From Dehalococcoidales bacterium (GTDB lineage Bacteria; Chloroflexota; Dehalococcoidia; Dehalococcoidales; RBG-16-60-22): a DNA stretch of 8,225 nt. The stretch covers positions 1 to 8,225 of the forward strand of contig JAGLTT010000029.1 of NCBI GenBank assembly GCA_023135135.1. Direction: 5' to 3'. Positions within the stretch are counted from its first letter, which is position 1; each line of letters begins with the position of its first letter. A program made the position numbers and the translations under genes. The notes under the pieces were generated by a model. The model saw only the letters and a list, made by a program, of their open reading frames with translations. It was not told the origin of the DNA and ran no database searches. Shown piece by piece: positions 1 to 6,632 of the stretch.

Positions 1-191
1 GCCACCCGGGAAACCATTTTCTGTAGCTTGGGAGTTAGCTTTTGTATGGATTGAAAGTACGACCTGACACGGTTGTGGAGACTGGCGGCTTTACCCACGT
101 ACAGAATGGCCCCCGAAGCGTCTCTCATGAGATAGACACCGGGACTACGCGGCAATCGATTAAGCTGCTCTTCTATCAGGCTGCTGGCCAC
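1..191 (-). CDS. uvrC: UvrC excinuclease subunit C, N-terminal part (cut by window edge)
   Basis: This is the N-terminal 63 residues of UvrC, the dual-incision nuclease of UvrABC nucleotide excision repair; the remainder lies beyond the left edge. The translation shows the GIY-YIG nuclease start: [12 protein letters not shown] (residues 13-24), then LYVGKA (30-35) and LHNRVRSYF (38-46). By family knowledge the GVY Tyr (20), YVG Tyr (31), Lys34 and Arg41 match the active-site Tyr, Tyr, Lys and Arg, with the usual spacing; the catalytic Glu would lie outside the window. The start chosen is GTG at 191, because GAGGAG sits 5 bases upstream. Another in-frame GTG lies 8 codons earlier (215) but has no ribosome site. 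The gene follows the response regulator on the same strand after 167 bases and has its own promoter candidate, so it is probably a separate unit. Identification is secure; the exact start is less so. Confidence 0.93.
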   Translation of the reverse strand, partial: MASSLIEEQLNRLPRSPGVYLMRDASGAILYVGKAASLHNRVRSYFQSIQKLTPKLQKMVSRV

Positions 192-219
192 CTTTACTCC
201 TCGGGTATCACCCACAGAT

Positions 220-247
220 ATTCTAGCACAGGTATTTTAAAGAGCAA
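220..247 (-). promoter_or_regulatory. Candidate sigma70-type promoter of uvrC
   Basis: On the minus strand, TTGCTC (242-247) and TAGAAT (220-225) are separated by 16 bases. The -10 is preceded by TGC, giving an extended -10 (TGCTAGAAT). Transcription would begin near 213, leaving a leader of about 20 bases that contains the GAGGAG ribosome site of uvrC. The -35 is only a partial match, so this is a plausible but unproven promoter. Confidence 0.4.
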
Positions 248-358
248 AGGGGTGTGGTGGAGTTGTAGCTGATAATATCGGAGTGAAGATGGCAAAGCCA
301 TTTATAGCCCGGGTAGAATTACAGGCTTATAGATACTGGCTATATTGTGAGGATAAGT

Positions 359-1048
359 TCAGGTAATCTTGATTAAGCCCTGCTTTATCGCCACCACCAC
401 GGCCTCGGTGCGGGCATTGGCGTTCAGTTTCCGCAGGATTGAGGTAACGTGGTTCTTGATGGTCTGCTCGCTGATGCCGAGCTCGGCGGCAATCTGCTTG
501 TTGAGGTAGCCCTGGGCTATGTATTGCAGTATTTCTATCTCCCTGGGGGTGAGGGGTGATATGAAGGCTTCGGACTCGCTCCGGGAGGTGAGTTCTTGAA
601 ATTGCTGTAACACGTGCTCGGCTACCTTCGGCCGGGTGGTAAGACATTCGTTGATGGGATGTTCGCCTTTGGAGACACGCCTGACGATCTCAATCAACTG
701 GTCCGCGGTAACTTCCTTACTCAGATAAGCTACCGCCTGAGCCTTAAGCGCCTGGAAAAGCTGAGTATCTTCCGGGTTGGAAGTGAGCATTATAACGCCG
801 ATATTAGGCGAACGTTGTTTTATCTTGCGGCCCAGTTCCAGGCCGTTCTCCGACGGTCCGTCAAGGTCCAGTAAAGCTACATCCGGCGGGAGGTTATCAA
901 TTGCTTTAAGTACTTCCTCATTTATGCTGGTAGTACCGACAATTATTATATCCTCGGTATCGGAGAGGGTCTGCTCTATCGCCTGCAGAAACAATGATTG
1001 CTGACTGATTATAAATACCTGTATCTTATTGTTCTTGTAATTATTCAT
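359..1048 (-). CDS. NarL/FixJ-type response regulator (REC-LuxR) with degenerate acidic pocket
   Basis: This 229-residue protein has a receiver domain (about 8-125), a linker, and a LuxR-type helix-turn-helix (about 164-227; LTPREIEILQYIAQG at 166-180, recognition helix around EQTIKNHVTSILRKL at 194-208). It is therefore a DNA-binding transcription factor. In the receiver, the phospho-acceptor Asp61 (in DVALLDLDG), Thr89 and Lys111 are present. The usual Asp-Asp or Glu-Asp pair after strand 1, normally IVDDH, reads IISQQ (13-17), so the Mg-binding acids are replaced by Ser15 and Gln16. Phosphorylation is therefore probably weak or absent, and the protein may act constitutively or be controlled in another way. 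The gene lies 45 bases after the cyclic-di-GMP protein on the same strand, which suggests co-transcription. ATG at 1048 is the only reasonable start, since an in-frame stop lies two codons upstream, and its ribosome site is weak. A near-palindrome, ATTCGGGCTCGAAT (1062-1075), lies in the gap. Target genes are unknown. Confidence 0.93.
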   Translation of the reverse strand: MNNYKNNKIQVFIISQQSLFLQAIEQTLSDTEDIIIVGTTSINEEVLKAIDNLPPDVALLDLDGPSENGLELGRKIKQRSPNIGVIMLTSNPEDTQLFQALKAQAVAYLSKEVTADQLIEIVRRVSKGEHPINECLTTRPKVAEHVLQQFQELTSRSESEAFISPLTPREIEILQYIAQGYLNKQIAAELGISEQTIKNHVTSILRKLNANARTEAVVVAIKQGLIKIT

Positions 1049-1093
1049 GGCTCATATTTCGATTCGGGCTCGAATAGATTGGCCTGAACCGTT

Positions 1094-4000
1094 CTACCTC
1101 CTCGCCTTTTTTCTAGCGTTATTGATATTACTTTCGTAGCTTAAAACGAACTGCTCCACAAGATAGGGGTCAAACTGCGTGCCGGCGCATCGCTTGAGTT
1201 CCTCTACGGCCTTTTCATGGGTCAAGGTTTCAGAATATGGCCTTTCGGAAGTCATGGTGGCAATGGCATCGGCAATGCTGAGAATGCGTGCTTCCATGGG
1301 TATATCATCGCCCTTCAAACCATCGGGATAACCGCTCCCGTCATACCATTCATGGTGGTGTAAAATACCTTCCACGCAGGGAGTTAATTGCGGTATCCGA
1401 CTGGAAATTGTAGCCCCCAGCTGCGGGTGGGTTTTAACTATCTCCCACTCTTCTTCGGTTAGTTTGCCCGGCTTGTTTAATATATCATCATTGATAGAAA
1501 TTTTACCAATATCATGCAGCAAAGCGCAGGCCTCCAGCTTGGTCATTTCGGCGGTATCCAGCTTGAGGGCTTTAGCTATAGCCAGAGCATAATCGGTTAC
1601 CCTCTTCGAGTGGTTGTGAGTAAAATAGCTCTTGGAGTCTATAGTTTCCGATAAAGCATGGACAACACTTAAAATCTTGCTATCTATGTGATTATCCGTA
1701 TCCAGAATCGGCTCGGTCAGTTGTAGTGGCGTCAGTGCGCCTGAAGCGCAGTAACTCTGATTGCCGCCGTCCCGTTTGGCGCGATAAAGAATAACGTCAG
1801 CGGCGGCGATAATATCGGTGTGGCTTATACCATCATCCGGCCAGCTCGCCAGGCCGATACTGGCGGTTACAGGGATTTTGCCGGCTTCTACTTCTTCAGC
1901 GATTTTCTTGCGGACTCGCTCGGTTACCTGAAGGGCGGCATCAACAGTGGTCTGCGGCAGAAGGATAGCAAATTCATCACCGCCGTAGCGAAAAGCGTGG
2001 TCAGCGTTCCTGATGGCACTTTTAATGATATTACCGATTTGCCTCAGGAGTTTATCGCCGGAGAGGTGCCCGTAGGTGTCATTATACGCCTTAAAGGAAT
2101 CCAGGTCAACGATGGCCAGTGAGAAGGCGCCGCCGTAGCGGGAGTGACGGCTGATTTCAGTGTCAATCATCTCGTCCAGAGAACGGCGATTTAACAGTCC
2201 GGTAAGTTCGTCAACACGGGCTTTCTCTTCGGCTTTTGCATAGAGTTTGGCGTTCTCCAGCGGCATTGAAATTTGCGAAGCAAGCTGCTCCAGGAGTTTT
2301 AAATGCCGCTGACTGTAGGCATTCGGTTGTTGACTGGCCGCGATGAAACTGCCGATGGCCTTGCCCTTGGCTATCAGTGGCAGGTAAACCATGGAACGTA
2401 ATCCTTGTTTATAAAAATTCTCTCCGGTCTGGAAATATCTTTCCTGTGACAGGTCCGGCTCGACGAATGTCTTTTTCTGGGTGACCACCCATCCCGTGCC
2501 GCTTCCCTCCATCGGTATTCTTTCACCTATCTGATAGGTTGAGCCCTCGGTGGAGGATAATGCCACGCAGCAAAGGTCTGAGTCTTCGATAAGAACAATC
2601 GATGCCCAGTGAACGTCGATTACATTCTTCAATTCTTCAATAAAACTGCCGAATATTTCCTGAATATCCAGGCTTGAGGAAAAGATGGCACTGGATTTGT
2701 TGATTACCGATAGCTCTTCCTCGCGTTCTCTGAGCTGCTCACGGAGGTATTCTTTCTCCAGACTCACCGCTACCCGGCTGGTAACTTCCTCTATGATATT
2801 AAAGTCCTCGAGAGAATACCGGCCGGACTGCTTTTTCCCCAGTACCAGAATAGCTATCAGCCGGTCGCGACTTATCAATGGCATGAATATTTCTATTTCT
2901 TTTGAGTCTATCTCCTCTTTCTCCTTTGGCCATAGACTTAAGAAAGCGGGAAGTATGGTCAGGTTTTCTTTGGGCAATGCTTTTTGTTCTCTTTCCAGAT
3001 ACGTAATAATGGGGCTACCCGCCCGCAGTCTGATATTGGCTAAAGGGCTATCTTCGTCTTCGGGCTCGACAAACTGGGTAATGAAATCCTCGCTGCCGGC
3101 TTCAGGGAAAAGCAGGCATGCTTGCTTGATATTGATAGCTTTATTAAGTAATGCCAGTAATTCACCGCCCTGTTCTTTCAAGCTGAAGACATTGTGTATT
3201 TTGTTGGTGAAATCATTAAGCTTCTTGTGGTAATCATAGCTTGAACCCCGGAATGCCCGGTTCATGAATTCAAAGAAATATCCGCGCACTTTGTAAATGA
3301 AAATAGAGACGATAAGACCAACTAGAGTAGCCATAAATGAAGCTAACAGGCTCAGTTCAAAATCAAAAACGGTATGCATTACCACGATTAATAGCCAGAA
3401 ACTGACGATACCTATAACCCCCAGGCCCAGCCAGGCTGTACCCTGCCGCAAGACGAGTCTGATGTCCACCAGTCTGTGCCTGATAACGGCATAACTGAGG
3501 ATAGAAGCAACGATGATATTACCTAGATGTGGGATGGGGAACTCCCTCCCCCAGGGTAATATAGCCGTAGTTACAAAAATAGCCAGAACTATAATTCCTA
3601 GCATCATGGAAATGGTCTGGTTATACAGCACGGGATTGCTCAATATTTTAAGTCTTCTCCAGACAACGTACAGGTTTCTGGCGGCTAGTGTTATTAGGGT
3701 AAAAGCTATATAGACTAGACCAGGACCATAGTGGGGATATATCTTATCATCAACAACTTCAATATTATTAATAACGTTCCCTGATAAGATTAGACCGATG
3801 ATAATAGCTACTGAAGCATAAGCAAAAGCTAACCAGCGCCCCTGCCCCGGACCGAAGAAAGTAGACGTAAAGACATGTAATTGTACCGCCATCAAAGGGA
3901 GCGCAATCATAATGATTTGTAGTAAAAGTAGGTTATGTTGTGGCGAATAGTTGATACGGAAAAAGTAGTCGGTGAGGCTCCATATCATGGCAGGTATGAT

Positions 4001-4114
4001 AAATAAAATAAAAAGGGTACTCCTTTTTTGCCAGGGACGGCTGCCGGCTATGGTCAGCAGTAGCGGTATATAGGCTATCGTGGCAATTAAAGGAAATAAC
4101 GCATAAACGTTCAT
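1094..4114 (-). CDS. Membrane bifunctional cyclic-di-GMP protein: 7TM/GAF/GAF/GGDEF/HD-GYP
   Basis: This 1006-residue inner-membrane protein is predicted both to make cyclic-di-GMP (GGDEF) and to degrade it (HD-GYP). Residues 1-275 hold about nine hydrophobic segments, the first seven resembling the N-terminal 7TM sensor found on histidine kinases. A weak GAF-like region follows (about 300-452), then a charged helix (452-470), a clearer GAF domain (about 482-622), the GGDEF domain (632-788) and the HD-GYP domain (812-993). The GGDEF domain looks active: DELTGLLNRR (635-644), Asp670 in VDLDSFK, Asn678, and GGDEF at 711-715. RNAD (702-705) lies exactly five residues before it, matching the product-inhibition I-site. 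HD-GYP hallmarks are His835, HDIGK (867-871), His896, HHHE (919-922) and GSGYPDGL (926-933). The usual DxxDA reads DAIAT (949-953), keeping only the first Asp. There is no histidine kinase core. Start: ATG at 4114 with no Shine-Dalgarno but a strong promoter 8 bases upstream. The response regulator follows directly. Confidence 0.93.
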   Translation of the reverse strand: MNVYALFPLIATIAYIPLLLTIAGSRPWQKRSTLFILFIIPAMIWSLTDYFFRINYSPQHNLLLLQIIMIALPLMAVQLHVFTSTFFGPGQGRWLAFAYASVAIIIGLILSGNVINNIEVVDDKIYPHYGPGLVYIAFTLITLAARNLYVVWRRLKILSNPVLYNQTISMMLGIIVLAIFVTTAILPWGREFPIPHLGNIIVASILSYAVIRHRLVDIRLVLRQGTAWLGLGVIGIVSFWLLIVVMHTVFDFELSLLASFMATLVGLIVSIFIYKVRGYFFEFMNRAFRGSSYDYHKKLNDFTNKIHNVFSLKEQGGELLALLNKAINIKQACLLFPEAGSEDFITQFVEPEDEDSPLANIRLRAGSPIITYLEREQKALPKENLTILPAFLSLWPKEKEEIDSKEIEIFMPLISRDRLIAILVLGKKQSGRYSLEDFNIIEEVTSRVAVSLEKEYLREQLREREEELSVINKSSAIFSSSLDIQEIFGSFIEELKNVIDVHWASIVLIEDSDLCCVALSSTEGSTYQIGERIPMEGSGTGWVVTQKKTFVEPDLSQERYFQTGENFYKQGLRSMVYLPLIAKGKAIGSFIAASQQPNAYSQRHLKLLEQLASQISMPLENAKLYAKAEEKARVDELTGLLNRRSLDEMIDTEISRHSRYGGAFSLAIVDLDSFKAYNDTYGHLSGDKLLRQIGNIIKSAIRNADHAFRYGGDEFAILLPQTTVDAALQVTERVRKKIAEEVEAGKIPVTASIGLASWPDDGISHTDIIAAADVILYRAKRDGGNQSYCASGALTPLQLTEPILDTDNHIDSKILSVVHALSETIDSKSYFTHNHSKRVTDYALAIAKALKLDTAEMTKLEACALLHDIGKISINDDILNKPGKLTEEEWEIVKTHPQLGATISSRIPQLTPCVEGILHHHEWYDGSGYPDGLKGDDIPMEARILSIADAIATMTSERPYSETLTHEKAVEELKRCAGTQFDPYLVEQFVLSYESNINNARKKARR

Positions 4115-4115
4115 A

Positions 4116-4151
4116 TAAAGGCATTATCAGACCAAACGTAGCGACTGTCAA
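4116..4151 (-). promoter_or_regulatory. Strong promoter of the cyclic-di-GMP gene, predicted nearly leaderless
   Basis: A perfect -35, TTGACA (4146-4151), is followed by 17 bases and GATAAT (4123-4128, five of six matches). Only 8 bases separate the -10 from the ATG at 4114. With a normal 6-base discriminator, transcription starts at the A at 4116, two bases before the start codon. No Shine-Dalgarno sequence is present, so translation would have to start on an essentially leaderless mRNA. The same geometry occurs upstream of two other genes in this window. Confidence 0.75.
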
Positions 4152-4156
4152 GAGGT

Positions 4157-4195
4157 AACTAAAGTACCAAACCAAGGTAAGGGAAACTAAAGTAC
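4157..4195. repeat. 11-bp direct repeat upstream of the cyclic-di-GMP promoter
   Basis: AACTAAAGTAC occurs exactly at 4157-4167 and again at 4185-4195, start-to-start 28 bases. The near copy ends 5 bases upstream of the -35 of the cyclic-di-GMP gene, in the position typical of an activator site. It lies in the short gap after the GH3 gene. The binding protein is unknown; the neighbouring LuxR-type regulator is one possible candidate, by proximity only. Confidence 0.45.
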
Positions 4196-4203
4196 TATGT
4201 CAT

Positions 4204-5871
4204 TCAGGCGGTTATCTCCCTGGCTTTTGTTGGAGTTTTGGTCTTGACTACTTCGATTTCTTCTGCCTCGCTGCGTAGCAGCGAGAGCACCTTTTCTGAA
4301 GGATTCAAGTGGGGAGGCTTAAGATGAGCCAGGTCAGCGCCTTCTACCTGCTTCTGAGCTAAGTAACTGGCGAAGGAACCTTGGGGCAGTAACTCGACCT
4401 CGACGCGGAAATCAAACATATCCGTTAAGTCTTCAAGAGTGCCAGACATTCTATGGTTACTGTCATCTGACCTTAAAATATATTCGCGTATACCCGACGC
4501 CAGGCCCGTGGTGTTACCGTTAAAAGAGTTTTTTGGCTCAATCAGCACTGTTAGCACAGATTCGCCCGGTTTTTTGTAGGATGTCCATTCTTCATAAGCA
4601 ATTCCGGCATGCTCTATGGCCTGCCATATCAGTTTTTCCGTAAGCTGGACAACCACGAAATTGATTATGCCATCTGCACGTCTCTCAAAGACCATTTGTG
4701 GTATATCAATGCCCAGTTTTTCATTACGTAGCGAGGTTATCTTGATTAAATCGCCGATGCGGTACCTGACCAGGGAACCCCCGTGAAAGTTGGTGATGAT
4801 AATCTCGTAGGTTTTACCGACTTCAACCTCGTCAAGTAAAAGTGTCCGCGGCTGGTAACTGCGGTCCATTTGTAGCTTTATGTGCTCTTCCTCGGGAATA
4901 AATTCAAAGAAATTAAGATTGGGAATGAAGGTCATGCTGTCATAATCCCATAGCTGGGTAGCTATGATGCCTCCTTCGGTTGTCGCATATACATCCAGGG
5001 GATACCGGCCCCAGAGCTCCTTGATTCTATCTCGGTACACCCAGCTATCGAGGCCACTGCATATTATTCCTTTTACTGGCCATATGTCTCTGGGTATCAT
5101 CGGCCTCCCTGCTAACTTACTCTTTATAAGCCCCTTGGCTATACGGAAAAGAGCTCTGGGCTGTGAGAGCATTGGGAGGATGTTTATCTTATCGGCGGAT
5201 TCGCCGAACTTGTCACCAACCTGCACTAGGACCATGGACATTCCAAAGAAGTAGTCAATCCCTTGAGAAAGGGCTTGCTTGAAACCGAGTTTTATTCTGT
5301 CTTCGAAAGATAAACCTTCGGCCACTTCTAGGGTCGGCAGGTGGTTTATGGGTGTCTGATATTCCATAATATTGGCTATCGCACCTGACATGTAGGGTCG
5401 AGGAGCTACCGTATAAAAAACATTGGGCTGTTGCGGAATGTGATCAAACTCACCCCATGCTTTGCAGCCAGAGAGCATTGCAATGCCGTACATTACGACG
5501 CTCATCTCTTGTGCATTCTCTGCGGTAATAGGCACCCAACGGCATGGATATTCCCCTGACCGGCCTGATGTCCGAACCCATTCTTCTGCTCTGGCCGGTA
5601 AAATATCTTCGTTTTTATCAAGGAGCTCGGGGCAATAGTCTTTGTAGGTGGTTAATGGCACGGCCTCTCTGAATTCTTCGACTGTTTTTGGTTTGGCACC
5701 GCCCATGATTTTTCCACCGAGGGAGGATTTATTGAGTAGCTCCAATTGTTGTAGCAGGAGACGTTCCTGGATATCCATGAACTCACTGGTATTTAGACTG
5801 AGAAAACCGCAGCACATCTGCCATAGCTCTTCATACCTGCCCTGGCGTATGAGCTCTATCGCTTTCGGCAT
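4204..5871 (-). CDS. GH3-family acyl-adenylating enzyme (GH3 auxin-responsive promoter-like protein)
   Basis: This 555-residue cytosolic enzyme of the GH3 family belongs to the firefly-luciferase (ANL) adenylating superfamily. Plant members activate carboxylic acids with ATP and join them to amino acids; the role and substrates of bacterial members are mostly unknown. Visible motifs are the ATP loop TSGRSG (101-106), YATTEGG (295-301), YRIGD (370-374) and the C-terminal LPQGSFASYLAQKQ (495-508) followed by LKPPHL, all in GH3 order. The family's usual SSGTS is altered to TSGRS. Length is normal for the family. An earlier in-frame TTG (5889) exists, but ATG at 5871 is preferred because GAGAGG lies 6 bases before it. 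The gene appears to stand alone: 172 bases separate it from the upstream gene, and the downstream gene has its own promoter. No amino-acid or acid biosynthesis neighbour points to a substrate. Family assignment is firm; the reaction is inferred. Confidence 0.88.
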   Translation of the reverse strand: MPKAIELIRQGRYEELWQMCCGFLSLNTSEFMDIQERLLLQQLELLNKSSLGGKIMGGAKPKTVEEFREAVPLTTYKDYCPELLDKNEDILPARAEEWVRTSGRSGEYPCRWVPITAENAQEMSVVMYGIAMLSGCKAWGEFDHIPQQPNVFYTVAPRPYMSGAIANIMEYQTPINHLPTLEVAEGLSFEDRIKLGFKQALSQGIDYFFGMSMVLVQVGDKFGESADKINILPMLSQPRALFRIAKGLIKSKLAGRPMIPRDIWPVKGIICSGLDSWVYRDRIKELWGRYPLDVYATTEGGIIATQLWDYDSMTFIPNLNFFEFIPEEEHIKLQMDRSYQPRTLLLDEVEVGKTYEIIITNFHGGSLVRYRIGDLIKITSLRNEKLGIDIPQMVFERRADGIINFVVVQLTEKLIWQAIEHAGIAYEEWTSYKKPGESVLTVLIEPKNSFNGNTTGLASGIREYILRSDDSNHRMSGTLEDLTDMFDFRVEVELLPQGSFASYLAQKQVEGADLAHLKPPHLNPSEKVLSLLRSEAEEIEVVKTKTPTKAREITA

Positions 5872-5877
5872 ATACCA

Positions 5878-5883
5878 CCTCTC
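5878..5883 (-). promoter_or_regulatory. Ribosome binding site that sets the GH3 gene start
   Basis: GAGAGG on the minus strand lies 6 bases upstream of ATG at 5871. It overlaps codons that would be translated if the earlier TTG at 5889 were the start. This favours the shorter protein, which lacks the six residues before MPKAIELI. Confidence 0.7.
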
Positions 5884-5959
5884 AAGCAAAAACGTTATCC
5901 TGAACGCACTTGTAGCTACAGGACAAGCCTAAGGTATAACGCTTAGCTTGGGAAGTGAT

Positions 5960-5999
5960 TATGTTCTAGAACATAGTTCTATTACATACGGGGATTCAA
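5960..5999 (-). promoter_or_regulatory. Perfect 16-bp palindrome, candidate operator/promoter of the GH3 gene
   Basis: TATGTTCTAGAACATA (5960-5975) is a perfect inverted repeat centred about 96 bases upstream of the GH3 start. A third half-site, GTTCTA, follows at 5976-5981. On the minus strand a weak promoter can be drawn as TTGAAT (5994-5999), 18 bases, TATGTT (5970-5975), which puts the -10 inside the palindrome, as expected for a repressor site. The palindrome is certain; the promoter and any regulator are inferred. Confidence 0.4.
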
Positions 6000-6014
6000 T
6001 TTGTGAGGTGTGGT

Positions 6015-6043
6015 TCCGGTGATAGCTGGTTATAAAGACCGGA
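6015..6043 (-). other. Weak stem-loop abutting the stop codon of the small acidic protein gene
   Basis: Right after the TAG stop on the minus strand, TCCGGT (the complement of ACCGGA at 6038-6043) can pair with ACCGGA (the complement of TCCGGT at 6015-6020) over a 17-base loop. There is no U-rich tail, so it is not a convincing intrinsic terminator. It may stabilise the mRNA 3' end or be chance. Confidence 0.2.
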
Positions 6044-6391
6044 CTAGAGTTCGCTGGGTTCTTCGTCGGTGTTTTCGAACGATTCCAGTTGCTGGCTTAG
6101 CGACTGGATATCCGTGTCCGCCTGTCCGTGGCCCATGGCCATGCCGTAACTGACGAAGAACTGGAGGAAATTGTGGAGGAGACCTATCATCTGGTGAGAG
6201 AATGCCTGAAACTCTTCTTTGGATATGTACTCTTTATCATTATTATCTTCGTTTTTTAACTGGCACTGAATGAGGTAGTTGACGAATTCGGTACGATTAA
6301 GCTCGCCACGGTTTTCGTCTATCTGCTTGACGATGTCTTCTTTGACTACCATGATTAAATCGTCTTCATCTAACAATAGTGTTCTCTTCAT
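6044..6391 (-). CDS. Small acidic protein with ribbon-helix-helix-like N-terminus, function unknown
   Basis: I do not recognise this 115-residue protein. Its first half resembles a ribbon-helix-helix fold: a possible strand (about 2-15), a helix with KEDIVKQIDENRGEL (17-31), and a second helix beginning NRTEFVNYLIQ (32-42), like the 'sRsEfI' helix of CopG/Arc-type proteins. The second half begins with a long amphipathic helix (about 57-84; FLQFFVSYGMAMGH) and ends in an acidic tail. The N-terminal strand carries LLLDEDD rather than the basic residues expected of a DNA-binding strand, so DNA binding is uncertain and it could instead be a protein-interaction module. ATG at 6391 is the only upstream start because an in-frame stop lies five codons before it. 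The ribosome site is poor: GAGG is 13 bases away. It is flanked by gaps on both sides and seems to be its own transcription unit. Confidence 0.75.
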   Translation of the reverse strand: MKRTLLLDEDDLIMVVKEDIVKQIDENRGELNRTEFVNYLIQCQLKNEDNNDKEYISKEEFQAFSHQMIGLLHNFLQFFVSYGMAMGHGQADTDIQSLSQQLESFENTDEEPSEL

Positions 6392-6494
6392 CGATTTCTT
6401 ACAACCTCATTAACAGTATTAAACAGGTCTGTGTATTATTATTATCATTGTTAGTGTATCACCGGGTCATAAATTTACTTATAAAAGAAATAAA

Positions 6495-6524
6495 ATTATC
6501 ATAAACTTTTGCTTAAGGTTTCAT
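6495..6524 (-). promoter_or_regulatory. Possible promoter of the small acidic protein gene
   Basis: On the minus strand, ATGAAA (6519-6524), 18 bases, GATAAT (6495-6500) lies in a very A/T-rich stretch that fills most of 6392-6540. It would give a leader of about 100 bases. A second -10-like hexamer with a TGA extension, TACACT, lies downstream at about 6457-6462. A/T richness makes chance matches likely, so this assignment is tentative. Confidence 0.25.
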
Positions 6525-6570
6525 TAAAACAGTGAGGTAAGTGACTTTTTCAGTAAGAGGGGGATAAAAT

Positions 6571-6603
6571 ATAACCCGAAGACTCCATGTGTCCTCGGGC
6601 TAT
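6571..6603 (-). terminator. Intrinsic terminator after the winged-helix gene
   Basis: On the minus strand, CCCGAGGAC pairs with GTCTTCGGG (plus positions 6591-6599 and 6575-6583) around a 7-base loop, with one G-U pair. Four more pairs, ATAG with TTAT, extend the stem to 13. The tail TTATATTTTAT is U-rich. It lies 30 bases after the stop of the winged-helix gene, so it closes that unit and insulates the small acidic protein gene. Confidence 0.75.
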
Positions 6604-6632
6604 TTAAAAGAGTGAATCGACCTGGGATGATA

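Noticed and set aside
42..272. Plus-strand open frame opposite uvrC
   Set aside because: The minus strand encodes an unmistakable UvrC N-terminus here; the plus frame shows no recognisable protein pattern.
287..303. Small hairpin ATGGC-AAA-GCCAT between the regulator and uvrC
   Set aside because: The stem is short, the loop is only 3 bases and there is no U-rich tail on either strand; probably chance.
303..344. TATAGCC/GGCTATA inverted repeat after the response regulator gene
   Set aside because: The 7-bp arms are 28 bases apart and no U-run follows, so it is not a convincing terminator.
327..647. Open frames overlapping the regulator and other large genes in other frames or on the opposite strand
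   Set aside because: They have no family motifs or ribosome sites and lie under genes with clear conserved domains; they are by-products of codon use.
1062..1075. ATTCGGGCTCGAAT near-palindrome between the cyclic-di-GMP and regulator genes
   Set aside because: It is noted in the regulator entry but is short, imperfect and inside a likely operon; no promoter is visible to go with it.
1097..1102. Perfect AGGAGG on the minus strand at the end of the cyclic-di-GMP gene
   Set aside because: It encodes the Arg-Arg end of that protein and lies 48 bases before the regulator ATG, with no usable start codon at a proper distance.
5963..5979. Possible LexA box (GTTC/GAAC elements) upstream of the GH3 gene
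   Set aside because: The spacing (GAAC-3-GTTC and GTTC-2-GAAC) does not fit the GAAC-4-GTTC Gram-positive box, and GH3 is not an SOS gene.
6433..6446. ATT-type triplet repeat in the A/T-rich gap
   Set aside because: Only about four units; ordinary low-complexity sequence.
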